Shown: positions 42,416 to 51,901, counted from the stretch's first letter. The stretch is 64,000 bases of DNA from JAAZIN01 sp964441025 (GCA_964441025.1 CAYTXG010000006.1:1-64000), one strand, 5' to 3'. Program-made: numbers and translations. The notes: generated by a model not told the origin, from the sequence alone.

Positions 42416-42596
42416 CTTGCCGCAAATAAACGTCCGACCCCTGCCGACAGGCAGACGGTGTCATTGTATAAATCATCTTGATCTCTGCCGGGAGAGGAGC
42501 CGGTAAGCACCCTAATTGACCCTCTGTCTCAAGGCCCGCCATCCCGCCGCCCGCAGGGCGGAACGCGGCCCGCTTCTGTGCTCCGGCAGCTCAAAG

Positions 42597-42627
42597 TGGG
42601 ACAAACACGACCGTCCCCAGTGTCCCA
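42597..42627. repeat. REP-like palindrome after serS
   Basis: TGGGACA/TGTCCCA arms around a centre with ACCGTCCCCAG. In the other direction it reads TGGGACACTGGGGACGGTC, a motif I associate with REP/REPIN-like repeats linked to Y1 (RAYT-type) transposases in Clostridia-related genomes; that link is from memory. It begins two to three bases beyond the serS stop. A GC palindrome CCGCCC/GGGCGG (42547-42561) lies next to it. Confidence 0.45.
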
Positions 42628-42629
42628 GG

Positions 42630-43907
42630 TTAGGGCGCGGCAATCCTATCGCGGCCGCCGAAATAGGGGCGCAGCACTTCGGGCAAGATCACGCTGCCAT
42701 CTTCCTGCTGGTTATTTTCCAGGATCGCCGCAACAGTCCGTCCGATAGCCACTCCCGAGCCGTTCAGGGTATGCACGAACTGCGCTTTCTGGCCCGGCGC
42801 GGGACGGTAGCGGATCCCGGCGCGGCGAGCCTGAAAATCAGTGAAATTGCTGCAGGAAGAGATTTCCCGGTAGGTCCCGGCCGAGGGTAACCATACCTCC
42901 AGATCATATTTTTTCGCCGCGGCAAAGCCGAGATCGCCGCTGCACATGAGCATGACCCGGTAGGGCAGCCCCAGGAGCTGCAGCACTTTTTCTGCGTTGC
43001 TGGTCAGGCTCTCCAGCTCTCCGGGCGAGCTTTCGGGCAGCACGAACTTGACGAGCTCGACCTTGTTGAACTGGTGCTGGCGGATGAGGCCGCGGGTGTC
43101 GCGGCCGTGGGCTCCCGCTTCGGAGCGAAAGCAGGCGCTGTAGGCCACGTAGCGCAGGGGCAGCAGCGCGGCGTCAATAATCTCATCCCGGTGCAGGTTG
43201 GTAACCGGCACCTCGGCGGTTGGAATAAGGTAATAATCGGCGCCTTCAACCTTGAAAGCATCTTCGGCGAACTTGGGCAGCTGTCCCGTACCGGTCATAC
43301 TTCCTGAATTGACCAGAAAAGGGGGAAAGATCTCGCAGTAACCGTGCTCACCTGTATGCAGATCGAGCATGAAGTTGATCAGGGCCCGCTCCAGCCTGGC
43401 TCCATCGCCACGGTAAAGGGCAAAACGGCTGCCTGCAATTTTCCCTGCCCTGGGAAAGTCGAGGATGCCCAACGCTTCGCCGATATCCCAGTGCGGGCGC
43501 GGTGAAAAGGTAAATTCAGGCGGCCGGCTCCAGGCGCGCACCTCCTGGTTATCGGCTTCATCCCGGCCGGGAGGCACTTCGGGATCAGGGATGTTGGGCA
43601 GGCGCAGCAAGATTTGCTCCATCCCGGCGTCAATCCCGCGCAGTTCCTCGTCAAGCTCCTTGATTTTCCCCGACACCTGCCGCATCTCTTCTTTTTTCTG
43701 CTGCACTGCAGTACGGTCCCCTCCGGCCAGGCCGATCTCCTTTGAAACCCGGTTGCGCAGCCGCTTCATCCCATCGGCCTGCTGCAGCAGCCGGCGGCGC
43801 TCCTGATCCAGCTCCAGGAGCCTAACCAGGTCTGCCGGCTCATTTTTTTGAGCCATCGCCTCTTTAACTTTTTCGGGGTATTCCCGGACAAATTTTATAT
43901 CGAGCAT
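42630..43907 (-). CDS. serS: Seryl-tRNA synthetase
   Basis: 425 aa. N-terminal coiled-coil (about 25-105) that recognises the long arm of tRNA-Ser, then the class II core with FRSEAGAHGRDTRGLIRQHQFNKVE (motif 2) and LNGSGVAIGRTVAAILEN (motif 3). ATG follows GGAGG. It lies 36 bases after argS and 269 bases before three tRNA genes, two of them serine tRNAs. Confidence 0.97.
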   Translation of the reverse strand: MLDIKFVREYPEKVKEAMAQKNEPADLVRLLELDQERRRLLQQADGMKRLRNRVSKEIGLAGGDRTAVQQKKEEMRQVSGKIKELDEELRGIDAGMEQILLRLPNIPDPEVPPGRDEADNQEVRAWSRPPEFTFSPRPHWDIGEALGILDFPRAGKIAGSRFALYRGDGARLERALINFMLDLHTGEHGYCEIFPPFLVNSGSMTGTGQLPKFAEDAFKVEGADYYLIPTAEVPVTNLHRDEIIDAALLPLRYVAYSACFRSEAGAHGRDTRGLIRQHQFNKVELVKFVLPESSPGELESLTSNAEKVLQLLGLPYRVMLMCSGDLGFAAAKKYDLEVWLPSAGTYREISSCSNFTDFQARRAGIRYRPAPGQKAQFVHTLNGSGVAIGRTVAAILENNQQEDGSVILPEVLRPYFGGRDRIAAP

Positions 43908-43943
43908 CAGACCAAAACCTCCGACAATTAATCGCGCCGCCTT

Positions 43944-45653
43944 TTACATCTCTTCCGGGGCGGCGATGCCGAGCAGCCCCAGGCCGCTTTCGAGAACCCG
44001 GCGCACGGCGGCAATGAGAATCAGGCGCGCCTGCCGCAGATGGGGATCGTCAACAAGAACGGGACACTCGTGGTAAAAACGGTTGAAATCACGGGCTACA
44101 TCGATGAGATAGCGTGCCAGAATGGAGGGGCGGTAGCCCTCGGCGGAGGCCGTAATTTTCCCCGGATATGCAGCCAGGGTTTTCACCAGGGCCTTCTCCT
44201 CCGCCTGCCCCAGAAAGCCGGCGGCCTCCCCGGACCAGTCGGGAGAGGCGGTGCCGGCGCGGCGGAGGATGCTGCAGATGCGGGCATGGGCGTACTGGAT
44301 ATAGGCCGCTGTCTCGCCGGAGAAATCGAGCACCTTCTCCCAGTCAAATTCTACATCCTTGATCCGGTCATTGCTCAGGTCGCCAAAGCGGACCGCCCCA
44401 AGCCCGACGGCTTTCGCTGCGCTTTCCTTATCGGCCAGATCGGGGTTCTTCTCCTCAATAATCTTACGGGCCAGGCTAATGGAGCGCTGAAGCACTTCAT
44501 CCAAAAGGATCATTTTCCCTTCGCGGGTGGACATCCGCCCCTCCTTGAAGCGGATCAGGCCAAAGGGGATATGAATACAGTCGCGGGCCCAGGGGAAACC
44601 AAGGAGCTCCAGAATCTTGACAAGCTGCTGGAAATGCAGTTTCTGCTCCGCCCCCACCACATAGAGCGCCTTTACAAAATGAAAGGTGCGCTGCCGGTAC
44701 TGCGCCGCCGCCAGATCCCTGGTCAGATAGAGAGTAGCCCCATCTTTCTTGCGCAGCATGGCCGGCGGAAGGCCGTATTTTTCCAGATCCACGATGAGGG
44801 CGCCTTCGCTTTCAGTGGCCACCCCTTTTTCTTGAACCAGCCGGATGGCGTCGTCGAGCATATCGTTGTAATGGCTCTCGCCGTGATAGTAATCGAATTT
44901 TATGCCCAGAAGGTTGTAAATCTGATCGTAATTTTCCAGGCTGAGACGGCGGAAAAGTTCCCAGAAGTCAACAGCCTCCTTCTCGCCGTCTTCAAGTCGC
45001 TTGAACCAATGCCGGGCCTCCTCTTCAAGCGAGACATCTGAATCGGCCTCCTGGTGAAAGCGTACATAGAGGTGATAGAGATAGTTGACGGGATCTTTCT
45101 GCAGTTTTTCACCGTCGCCCCAGCGTTTGAAGGCTACAATCATCTTCCCAAACTGTGTGCCCCAGTCTCCCAGATGGTTGACGCCCAGGCAGCGATATCC
45201 CTGGGCCTCAAGAATCAAGGACAGGGCATGGCCAATGACGGTTGAGCGTATATGCCCGATTCCAAAGGGCTTGCATATATTGGGCGAGGAATAGTCTATA
45301 ACGATGACTCCTTCTCCGCCGCGATCGCTTTTGCCGTACCCCGGCCCTTCATCATAGATCCGTTTTAGAAGATCACGGCTGAAAACAGGATAGTCAAAGT
45401 GGAAATTCAGGTAAGGCCCCCTGGAGGAAGCCCTTTCCCAGAATACTCCCCGTTTGCCGGAAAGGGACTCGCCCAGTTCTGCGGCAATTGCCGCCGGCGA
45501 TTTCTTTTGACGGGCAGCCAGGCTGAAACAGGGAAAAGCCAGATCGCCGAGTTCAGGGTCAGGCGGCTCTTCCAGGAGCTCCGCCACCCGGGTTTCTTCA
45601 AGCATGACCAGCGGCGCCAGAATCTGGCCAATCTCTTTTTTATAGTGATCCAT
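43944..45653 (-). CDS. argS: Arginyl-tRNA synthetase
   Basis: 569 aa. Class I core with SSPNICKPFGIGHIRSTVIG (HIGH region) and KEGRMSTREGKMI in place of KMSKS, which is usual for ArgRS. An N-terminal additional domain (about 1-100) and a C-terminal DALR anticodon-binding domain (YIQYAHARICSIL onward) are present. No T-box fits in the 60-base leader. Cotranscribed with serS. Confidence 0.97.
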   Translation of the reverse strand: MDHYKKEIGQILAPLVMLEETRVAELLEEPPDPELGDLAFPCFSLAARQKKSPAAIAAELGESLSGKRGVFWERASSRGPYLNFHFDYPVFSRDLLKRIYDEGPGYGKSDRGGEGVIVIDYSSPNICKPFGIGHIRSTVIGHALSLILEAQGYRCLGVNHLGDWGTQFGKMIVAFKRWGDGEKLQKDPVNYLYHLYVRFHQEADSDVSLEEEARHWFKRLEDGEKEAVDFWELFRRLSLENYDQIYNLLGIKFDYYHGESHYNDMLDDAIRLVQEKGVATESEGALIVDLEKYGLPPAMLRKKDGATLYLTRDLAAAQYRQRTFHFVKALYVVGAEQKLHFQQLVKILELLGFPWARDCIHIPFGLIRFKEGRMSTREGKMILLDEVLQRSISLARKIIEEKNPDLADKESAAKAVGLGAVRFGDLSNDRIKDVEFDWEKVLDFSGETAAYIQYAHARICSILRRAGTASPDWSGEAAGFLGQAEEKALVKTLAAYPGKITASAEGYRPSILARYLIDVARDFNRFYHECPVLVDDPHLRQARLILIAAVRRVLESGLGLLGIAAPEEM

Positions 45654-45684
45654 TTCCGACCGCCTCGTTTCTGCCTTTTATCAT

Positions 45685-45713
45685 ATTTTAGCCCAAATAC
45701 AGTTAAATGACAA
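45685..45713 (-). promoter_or_regulatory. Sigma-A promoter of argS-serS
   Basis: TTGTCA (45713-45708), 17-base spacer, TAAAAT (45690-45685); one mismatch in each box. Confidence 0.75.
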
Positions 45714-45787
45714 CGCATATGGCAGGATCGGGGGAAAAGCGTCTCCCTGGAAGAGGTTCCGCAATAACAATTGATGACAATTATTCC

Positions 45788-47839
45788 CTAAAACTCGGGG
45801 TTGATGTGGTAGGGCCTGTAAATACTGCGGTCCAGGGAGGGATAGTCCTGCGGCGGCGACCATTTCTCACCTTCCACATATATTTCCATGTGAAGGCTGT
45901 CGCTGTTTCCAGCAGCCGTCAGGAAAAGGGCATCCAGAACCATCGCCGCATGCAGCTGCTCTTCAACTCCCCCGTCTTCGGGGAATAGCATGCGGAAGGA
46001 GGAATTTAAGTCGACCCTGAGTACATTGTCCGCCTCGCTAACTTCAATAAGATTGAGATCGCCCGGCACAAAATAGAATGACCGGCACTGTTTCACAACA
46101 GCCATGAGCAGGCCGTCGAGATCGCGCTGCTCGATTTCAAGTTCGGAAGCCTCTCTGGGAATAATGTAATAGCGCTCACTGATCCGCACAGGGATGAAAA
46201 GAGGATCTTTCCAGTGATGCGGCTGTATGGGTTGCTCTAAAACCACGCCGTTGCCGAATGTTTCAAGGGGCTCTTTGCCCGCTGTAATGTATATTTCTTT
46301 GACTTCAGCAAAGGATCCGATTGTATAGCTAAGCGAATTTATTACACTTAAAGGCTGGTAAGCACCGGTCATCCCGGCCATTTCAGGCGAAAGCGCCAGA
46401 AATAGCTGCCCGCTTTCTTTTTTAAAGGTAACCTCCACTGCGGCATCCTTGGGAATGGTCCGGTTCAGACCGCTTTCGCGGGAGGGGCCGCGGATCAACT
46501 CCTCAATTGCAGTCCTGAGCGGGTTATCGGTCTGGCTGATCAACCTGGAAACGGGAATATAATAATCATCGCTGTTGAAGAAAAGGGTAACCGCCAAACG
46601 GCCTTTCTCCAAATCGGTAACGGCAGGGCTGTATAACGGAGCCGGCGCCTGGCTCTGCGCATTGTCCCGGAACAGCTCCGCATCCAGATCAATGACGTCA
46701 ATAAAGCCGTCCTCTCCGCCGATGACAATGTAACGGCGGCTGCTGGAGACGAGCAGCCGCTCTACACGCATTCCCAGCTCCAGATTTACCGGGAGCGCTT
46801 CACCTGTTTCATCAAGGAAAACCATCTGGCTGAAATCTTCTTTATAGTGGCGCCAGGAACTGGTGATAATCCTGTTGCCGTCTGCCGCGAAAGACAGCAG
46901 CGCCCCTTCGGCTATTTTTTTCCTCCAGAGATCTTTCCCCTCGGCGCTGAAATAGTAAAGGTTTTCATTCTGCCTGTCTTCGCTTCCGTAAAGAAGAAGG
47001 TTGCTGTTCTGGGGATTGAACATCACCGTCGTTGTGTTAAAGCCGGCGGGCAACGTCCGCTCCCAGAGCACCTCCCCCTGGGATCTGCAGACGATAAGCG
47101 AAGTGCTGTCTAGCAGGGCCAGCCTGCTTTCAGTGCGAGAGATGGCCTCCAGGGTAACCCCCTCCCTCACCCACAAGTTCTCTCCCGTTAACGCAGCAGC
47201 AGCGGTGGCCGCTGTACCCTCCTGCTCGTAGCTGTAAAATACAAGACCCCGGTTCAGCTGCTCTCCGGCCAGGTATATCTTCTGCAACGGGCCGGTGGCT
47301 ATGCTCCATTGAAGGGATCCATTATGACCATCATAAAGCTCCAGGTGATGTATGTCCTGTTCCGGGGCGCCCCTGGCAACAAGAACCCATTTACCGTTGG
47401 CGGACAGCGTCACAAGGTAAACGGATTCTTCCAGCTCCTGCTGCCACCAGACCTGCTGATCGGCAGACATGAAAAACAGATCCCCGCCTTCAGTGCCCAC
47501 CGCCAGGTAGTTCCCGCAGGCGGAAATCTTTGTCTGCAGCGGGCTGGTCGGAAAACTCTTTTCCCAACGCAGTTTCCGTTCGCGGTCCAGCAGACTGACT
47601 TTTTTTGACTCGCTGCCAAATATGATTCCTGTAACATTGCGATCAACGCTCAGATCAAGAAGGTTGGCGCCGGTAAACCAGAGTTCAAAGAGATCCTCCT
47701 TATCTGTACCGCCCAGCGGTTCGATGGGGTCTCCATGCTTCATCAATGTCAGGCCGCGAGCGCTGTACAGAATCATCCCGGCGATCACAAAGATAGCAGC
47801 CAGGCCGATGAGGAAATAGTATGGTTCAATCCGTTTCAT
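45788..47839 (-). CDS. Membrane-anchored beta-propeller + tandem GerMN protein (LpqB-like partner of a two-component system)
   Basis: 683 aa. One N-terminal membrane segment (about 8-26), then an extracytoplasmic region (about 50-395) of PQQ/WD-like blades (GIIFGSESKKVSLLDRERKL, YLAVGTEGGDLFFMSAD, YIVIGGEDGFIDVIDLD). A GerMN domain follows (414-522: VTLFFNSDDYYIPVSRLI, NRTIPKDAAVEVTF, VINSLSYTIGSFAEVKEIYIT), and a second GerMN-like unit (about 547-660). It follows the kinase gene by 87 bases. Actinobacterial LpqB has the same two domain types in the opposite order after MtrA-MtrB. A sensory or cell-wall role is inference. Confidence 0.85.
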   Translation of the reverse strand: MKRIEPYYFLIGLAAIFVIAGMILYSARGLTLMKHGDPIEPLGGTDKEDLFELWFTGANLLDLSVDRNVTGIIFGSESKKVSLLDRERKLRWEKSFPTSPLQTKISACGNYLAVGTEGGDLFFMSADQQVWWQQELEESVYLVTLSANGKWVLVARGAPEQDIHHLELYDGHNGSLQWSIATGPLQKIYLAGEQLNRGLVFYSYEQEGTAATAAAALTGENLWVREGVTLEAISRTESRLALLDSTSLIVCRSQGEVLWERTLPAGFNTTTVMFNPQNSNLLLYGSEDRQNENLYYFSAEGKDLWRKKIAEGALLSFAADGNRIITSSWRHYKEDFSQMVFLDETGEALPVNLELGMRVERLLVSSSRRYIVIGGEDGFIDVIDLDAELFRDNAQSQAPAPLYSPAVTDLEKGRLAVTLFFNSDDYYIPVSRLISQTDNPLRTAIEELIRGPSRESGLNRTIPKDAAVEVTFKKESGQLFLALSPEMAGMTGAYQPLSVINSLSYTIGSFAEVKEIYITAGKEPLETFGNGVVLEQPIQPHHWKDPLFIPVRISERYYIIPREASELEIEQRDLDGLLMAVVKQCRSFYFVPGDLNLIEVSEADNVLRVDLNSSFRMLFPEDGGVEEQLHAAMVLDALFLTAAGNSDSLHMEIYVEGEKWSPPQDYPSLDRSIYRPYHINPEF

Positions 47840-47926
47840 AAGATAACACCTTTACAGGGATCCAACGAATTAATTAATTCTATCATTAATTCAGAACCAT
47901 GACTATAAAGGCTGCTAAAATATACA

Positions 47927-49357
47927 TTAATTATCGTTAACATCCTCCTTCAGCAGCAGCGGCAGGGTGAAATAAAAAGCACTCCCTTCGCCCTCCTTGC
48001 TACCGGCCCACACCCTGCCTCCATGCGCCTCCACTGTTTCCCGGACAATGGCCAGGCCCAGCCCCGTGCCTCCCATTTCCCGGGAACGGGCCCGGTCAAC
48101 CCGGAAAAATCGCTCAAAAATGAAGGGGAGATCCTTTTCCGGTATGCCGCATCCGGTATCCTCAACTTTTATTTCCACCGCTTCCCCCTCTCTCCAGAGC
48201 GACAATTTAACCCATCCCCCCGGTGGAGTGTACTTCAGGGCATTATCCAGGAGGTTGTGCAGCACCTGGCATAACTGGAGTTTGGAACCGGCGATGGGGT
48301 AGCTCCCCGTCGGCACATCGCTAAGCAGCCTCACATTTTGCCGGTCAAAACGGGGTGCAGCCTGCCTTATCAGATCACGAACAAGCTCATCAAAAGCAAG
48401 CCCTTCATGGTGGGCTTCCCCGCCTTCAAGGGTGGTCAGCTCCAACAGATCCCGGACCAGGGCAACTAGCCGCTCCATTTCGCGGTCAAGATCATCCAGG
48501 AACTCCCGCTGCTGCTCCGGCTCCATCTCATAATCCTTGAGCGATCTGGTCAGCAGGCTGAGCGAAGCCAGGGGGGTGCGCAGTTCATGCGCCACATTGG
48601 CAACAAATTTACGCAAATTTTGAGTATAATAATCAAGCTTCTCCGCCATCAGGTTAAACCTGTCGGCAAGCCGACCGATCTCATCCTCCGACTTCACCGG
48701 AATACGCTGCTCCAGTTTTCCCTCGGCCATCTTTCCTGCCGCTTCTGTAAGTATCTCCAGGGGGCCGGTAAAGCGTTGAGCCATGAAGACCGCGCCGATT
48801 CCAGTCATTACAGCTGCAAGCAGGGTGGCCAGTATGAGAAAGCCCCGGATATCAGCCATGATCTTATCGATCTCCTGCAGGGAGGCGGAAAGAAAAACAG
48901 CCCCCACCGGCTTCTCTTCTTCATCCAGCACGGGCAAAGCCACCTGCATAACCTTCTGTTTCGACAGCTCGCTGTATTGAATGCTAATACCGGTTTCACC
49001 GGCAAAGGCGGCAGCTACCTCCTCACGGTCAAGGAGCTGCCCCAGCAGCCCGCCCACCCGGACAGAGTCTCCGATAACAATCCCCTTTTTATTGACAAAA
49101 ATAACTCGAGCCTTCATCTGGCGGCTGAAATTTTCCGCCAGCCAGCTCAGGCGAACGGGATCAGCCTCCTCCTGGAGCTGCCCGGCTACGAACTGCCCTG
49201 CCAGGGCTCCCGAGCGGATCAGGTTGTCCTGCAGGGCATTAATATAATAGCGTCCCATCACCTGATCCAGAAAAAAAGCGACGATGAGCATAACTGCCAA
49301 AATCGCCACCAAAAAAGTAACCGTGAGGCGGGAGCGGATGCTTTTGAATTTAAACAT
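47927..49357 (-). CDS. Membrane sensor histidine kinase (PhoR/WalK/MtrB-like)
   Basis: 476 aa from the ATG overlapping the regulator stop by one base. TM1 about 11-30, extracytoplasmic sensor about 31-171, TM2 about 172-193, HAMP about 194-246, HisKA with phosphoacceptor H257 in NVAHELRTPLASL, and HATPase with the LHNLLDNALKYTP N box and GGTGLGLAIV G2 box. It phosphorylates the regulator encoded upstream. No PAS domain follows the HAMP, unlike typical WalK. Confidence 0.95.
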   Translation of the reverse strand: MFKFKSIRSRLTVTFLVAILAVMLIVAFFLDQVMGRYYINALQDNLIRSGALAGQFVAGQLQEEADPVRLSWLAENFSRQMKARVIFVNKKGIVIGDSVRVGGLLGQLLDREEVAAAFAGETGISIQYSELSKQKVMQVALPVLDEEEKPVGAVFLSASLQEIDKIMADIRGFLILATLLAAVMTGIGAVFMAQRFTGPLEILTEAAGKMAEGKLEQRIPVKSEDEIGRLADRFNLMAEKLDYYTQNLRKFVANVAHELRTPLASLSLLTRSLKDYEMEPEQQREFLDDLDREMERLVALVRDLLELTTLEGGEAHHEGLAFDELVRDLIRQAAPRFDRQNVRLLSDVPTGSYPIAGSKLQLCQVLHNLLDNALKYTPPGGWVKLSLWREGEAVEIKVEDTGCGIPEKDLPFIFERFFRVDRARSREMGGTGLGLAIVRETVEAHGGRVWAGSKEGEGSAFYFTLPLLLKEDVNDN

Positions 49358-50052
49358 CAAAGTTCCTCTCTGAATTTGTAACCTGTTCCCCACACCGTCA
49401 GGATCAACCGGGGGTTGCTTGGATCCTCCTCGATTTTTTCGCGCAGATGCCGTATATGAACATCTACAGTTCGGGCATCTCCATAATAATTGTAACCCCA
49501 GATCTGCTCCAGGAGCTGTTCCCTTGAGTAAACCCGGCCTGCATTGGAGGCCAGAAAACTCAAGAGGGCAAATTCTTTTGCCGTCAGGTCTACATCCCTC
49601 TCGCCTTTGATTACCCGGTGCTGCAGGAGGTCAATCTGCAGTTCTCCGATTTGAATCCTTTTGCGCAGCCCCTCATCCCTGGCGGCGCTGCGCCTTAAAA
49701 TGGCCTTCATCCGGGCGACAAGTTCCCGGGGGTTAAAGGGCTTGGTCATGTAATCGTCAGCGCCCAGCTCCAGGCCGAGGACCTTGTCAATGTCCTCACC
49801 CTTTGCGGTCAGCATGATGATGGGGATCTCTTCTTTTTTGCGAATTTCCCGGCAAACCTCGAAACCGTCCAGGCCCGGCAGCATCAGATCGAGAATAATA
49901 ATATCCGGGGCCGCTTCAAAGGCCTTCTCCAGCGCTTCTTCACCGTTGTAGGCCTCTTCAACAAGGAAGCCTTCCTTTTCAAGGTTGAATTTCAATGCCT
50001 TAACCAGGGTTTTTTCGTCATCCACTAAAAGAACTTTCTTTTGGGCGGACAT
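49357..50052 (-). CDS. OmpR/PhoB-family response regulator
   Basis: 231 aa. Receiver with D11/D12, phosphoacceptor D55 (IIILDLMLP), T82 and K104 (KPFNPREL); winged-helix output domain (about 130-231) with DLTAKEFALLSFLASNAGRVYSREQLLEQIWGY and a VDVHIRHLREKI recognition helix. WalR/PhoP/MtrA-like. Operon with the kinase; follows the uracil-DNA glycosylase by six bases. Confidence 0.95.
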   Translation of the reverse strand: MSAQKKVLLVDDEKTLVKALKFNLEKEGFLVEEAYNGEEALEKAFEAAPDIIILDLMLPGLDGFEVCREIRKKEEIPIIMLTAKGEDIDKVLGLELGADDYMTKPFNPRELVARMKAILRRSAARDEGLRKRIQIGELQIDLLQHRVIKGERDVDLTAKEFALLSFLASNAGRVYSREQLLEQIWGYNYYGDARTVDVHIRHLREKIEEDPSNPRLILTVWGTGYKFREEL

Positions 50053-50058
50053 ACACTT

Positions 50059-50697
50059 CTAACCTCCGCTACTGATCTGCCGATAACAACGCGCTATTTC
50101 TTTAAAATCTTCCCAAACCGGCCTCTTTTTGCTGCTGTCGCGGAGCAGCGCCGCGGGATGGAAGGTGGGCATGCAGCGGCGCCCCTCAATAGTGTACCAG
50201 CGCCCCCGCAGGCGGGTCAGTGATTCGCTGCCGCCGATCAGGTTCCGCGTGGCCAGGGCGCCCAGGCAAACTATGAGCGTGGGATTAATCAGGCGGATCT
50301 GCTCTTTAAGGTGAAGCAAACACTGCGCCGCTTCGCCGGTTTCGGGGAGGCGGTTGCCGGGAGGACGGCACTTGACCACATTGGTGATATAAAGCTCTTC
50401 CCGTTTCAGCCCCGCCGCCTCCAGGATGCGGTCAAGGAGCCTGCCCGCCGTTCCCACAAAGGGCTTGCCGAGGCGATCTTCCTCCGCGCCGGGGCCTTCA
50501 CCCACCAGCATGAGCCCGGCTCTTGGGCTGCCCTCACCGAATACAACCTGGCGGCAGCCGGATCTCAGGACGCAAAGGTTGCAAGAGCGGCACCTTTTTT
50601 CCAGCCCGGCCAGTTCAAGCTCTATATCCTTCTCCCCTGAGCCGCCTTCAACCCTGTCCAGATAATCGAAGAGCGTTTGCTGGTTGTTCTCCTTCAA
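50059..50697 (-). CDS. Family 4 uracil-DNA glycosylase
   Basis: 212 aa. Removes uracil from DNA. C36, C39, C110 and C126 have the spacing of the [4Fe-4S] ligands of thermophilic family 4 UDGs. Active-site motifs are VGEGPGAEEDRLGKPFVG, NVVKCRPPGNR and FHPAALLR. The N-terminal 30 residues form a short extension also seen in SPO1-type N-terminal fusions. Same strand as the regulator gene. Confidence 0.94.
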   Translation of the reverse strand: MKENNQQTLFDYLDRVEGGSGEKDIELELAGLEKRCRSCNLCVLRSGCRQVVFGEGSPRAGLMLVGEGPGAEEDRLGKPFVGTAGRLLDRILEAAGLKREELYITNVVKCRPPGNRLPETGEAAQCLLHLKEQIRLINPTLIVCLGALATRNLIGGSESLTRLRGRWYTIEGRRCMPTFHPAALLRDSSKKRPVWEDFKEIARCYRQISSGG

Positions 50698-50752
50698 CAG
50701 CCCTCACCTCGTAAAGTAATTCCCCACGGCCCTTACAGCTTCCTGCCTTTCT

Positions 50753-51901
50753 CTAATTTGGGATCATCTCTTCGGCGGCGCCAACAGCTGATCCTCTTTT
50801 CAGCGGGTAACCGAGCGATTGCAAAACCATCTCCAGGGCGGCGATACCGGCCAGCACATCAAAATAGCCCACCGCTCCCAGGTGGCCTACACGAAACATC
50901 TTCCCCTCCAGCGCACCCTGGCCGCCGGCAATCTCCACCTCGAAACGATCACGCATCTCCGCCTGAAGCCTATCCTCCTTTACCCCGGGAGGGTTCATGA
51001 CTGCCGTCACCGTGGGTGAGGCAAAGCGCTCCTCCTTAACCAGCAACTCCAATCCCAGCGCCCGCACTGCAGCCCGCACTGCCGAAGCCATGCACCGGTG
51101 CCTGATATAACAGTTTTCCCGCCCTTCGGAAAAATAAATCTGCAGCGCCTCCCGTAGGGCGACAAACTGGGGCAAAGCGGGCGTGAAGGGAGTTTGCCCT
51201 TTTTGCAGCAGTTTTTCAGCCGTCTGAAGATTGAAATAGTATTTCGGCATCGCGGAGCTTGCCGCCGCCCGCCAGGCCCTCTCCCCGGCGCTGATGAAAG
51301 AAATCCCCGGAGGGAGCTGAAGGGCTTTCTGGGAGGCGGTAAAACAGACATCAATGCCCAGCCGGTCTACAGGGATGTCAACGGCGCCCATGGAACTGAC
51401 AGTGTCAACCATGAGCAGGGCAGGATGATCGCCTCGCATACGGCTGATCGCTTCCAGATCATTGATCATTCCGGTGGAGGATTCGTTGTGGACAACTGTA
51501 ATCGCGCGAACAGTTCTGTTTTTGTCTTTCCGCAGCTTCGCTTCAAAACTGTCGTAGTCCAGGGGCTGCCCCCAGGGGGTTTCCATACGTTCAACGCTCC
51601 CCCCGTACACGGCGGCAATCTTTGCAAAGCGGTCCCCAAAAGATCCGTTGACAAGCGATACAATCCTGTCGCCCGGAGACAAAAAATTTACAACAGCCGC
51701 TTCCATGGCCCCTGTTCCCGAAGCGGTCAGCATAAAAAGGCGGGCTTCGGTCTGGAAAATTTCCTTCAAAGAGGCGGTCAGTTCTGCGATAAGTTCTGCA
51801 AAGCGGGGTCCGCGGTGGTTGAACATCTCCGCGGACATGACCTGCGCCACCCTGTGGGGAACGGGTGTCGGGCCGGGAATCAGCAGATAGTTACTGGGCA
51901 T
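50753..51901 (-). CDS. Class V aminotransferase, alanine/serine-glyoxylate type
   Basis: 382 aa from ATG (MPSNYLLIPGPTPVP). A longer frame runs upstream through ddl but has no start signal. PLP enzyme with GPTPVP, LTASGTGAMEA, SSMGAVDIPVD and the Schiff-base Lys in FTASQKALQLPPG. Candidate reactions are serine-glyoxylate, alanine-glyoxylate or (S)-ureidoglycine type transfer. In many Clostridia a neighbour is serA; none is here. Lies between ddl and the UDG gene. Confidence 0.88.
   Translation of the reverse strand: MPSNYLLIPGPTPVPHRVAQVMSAEMFNHRGPRFAELIAELTASLKEIFQTEARLFMLTASGTGAMEAAVVNFLSPGDRIVSLVNGSFGDRFAKIAAVYGGSVERMETPWGQPLDYDSFEAKLRKDKNRTVRAITVVHNESSTGMINDLEAISRMRGDHPALLMVDTVSSMGAVDIPVDRLGIDVCFTASQKALQLPPGISFISAGERAWRAAASSAMPKYYFNLQTAEKLLQKGQTPFTPALPQFVALREALQIYFSEGRENCYIRHRCMASAVRAAVRALGLELLVKEERFASPTVTAVMNPPGVKEDRLQAEMRDRFEVEIAGGQGALEGKMFRVGHLGAVGYFDVLAGIAALEMVLQSLGYPLKRGSAVGAAEEMIPN

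Noticed and set aside
44040..45041. A 333-codon open frame antisense to argS
   Set aside because: argS is certain on the other strand and this frame resembles no protein.
45654..45787. T-box leader before argS-serS
   Set aside because: Too short, with a clear promoter close to the start and no T-box core.
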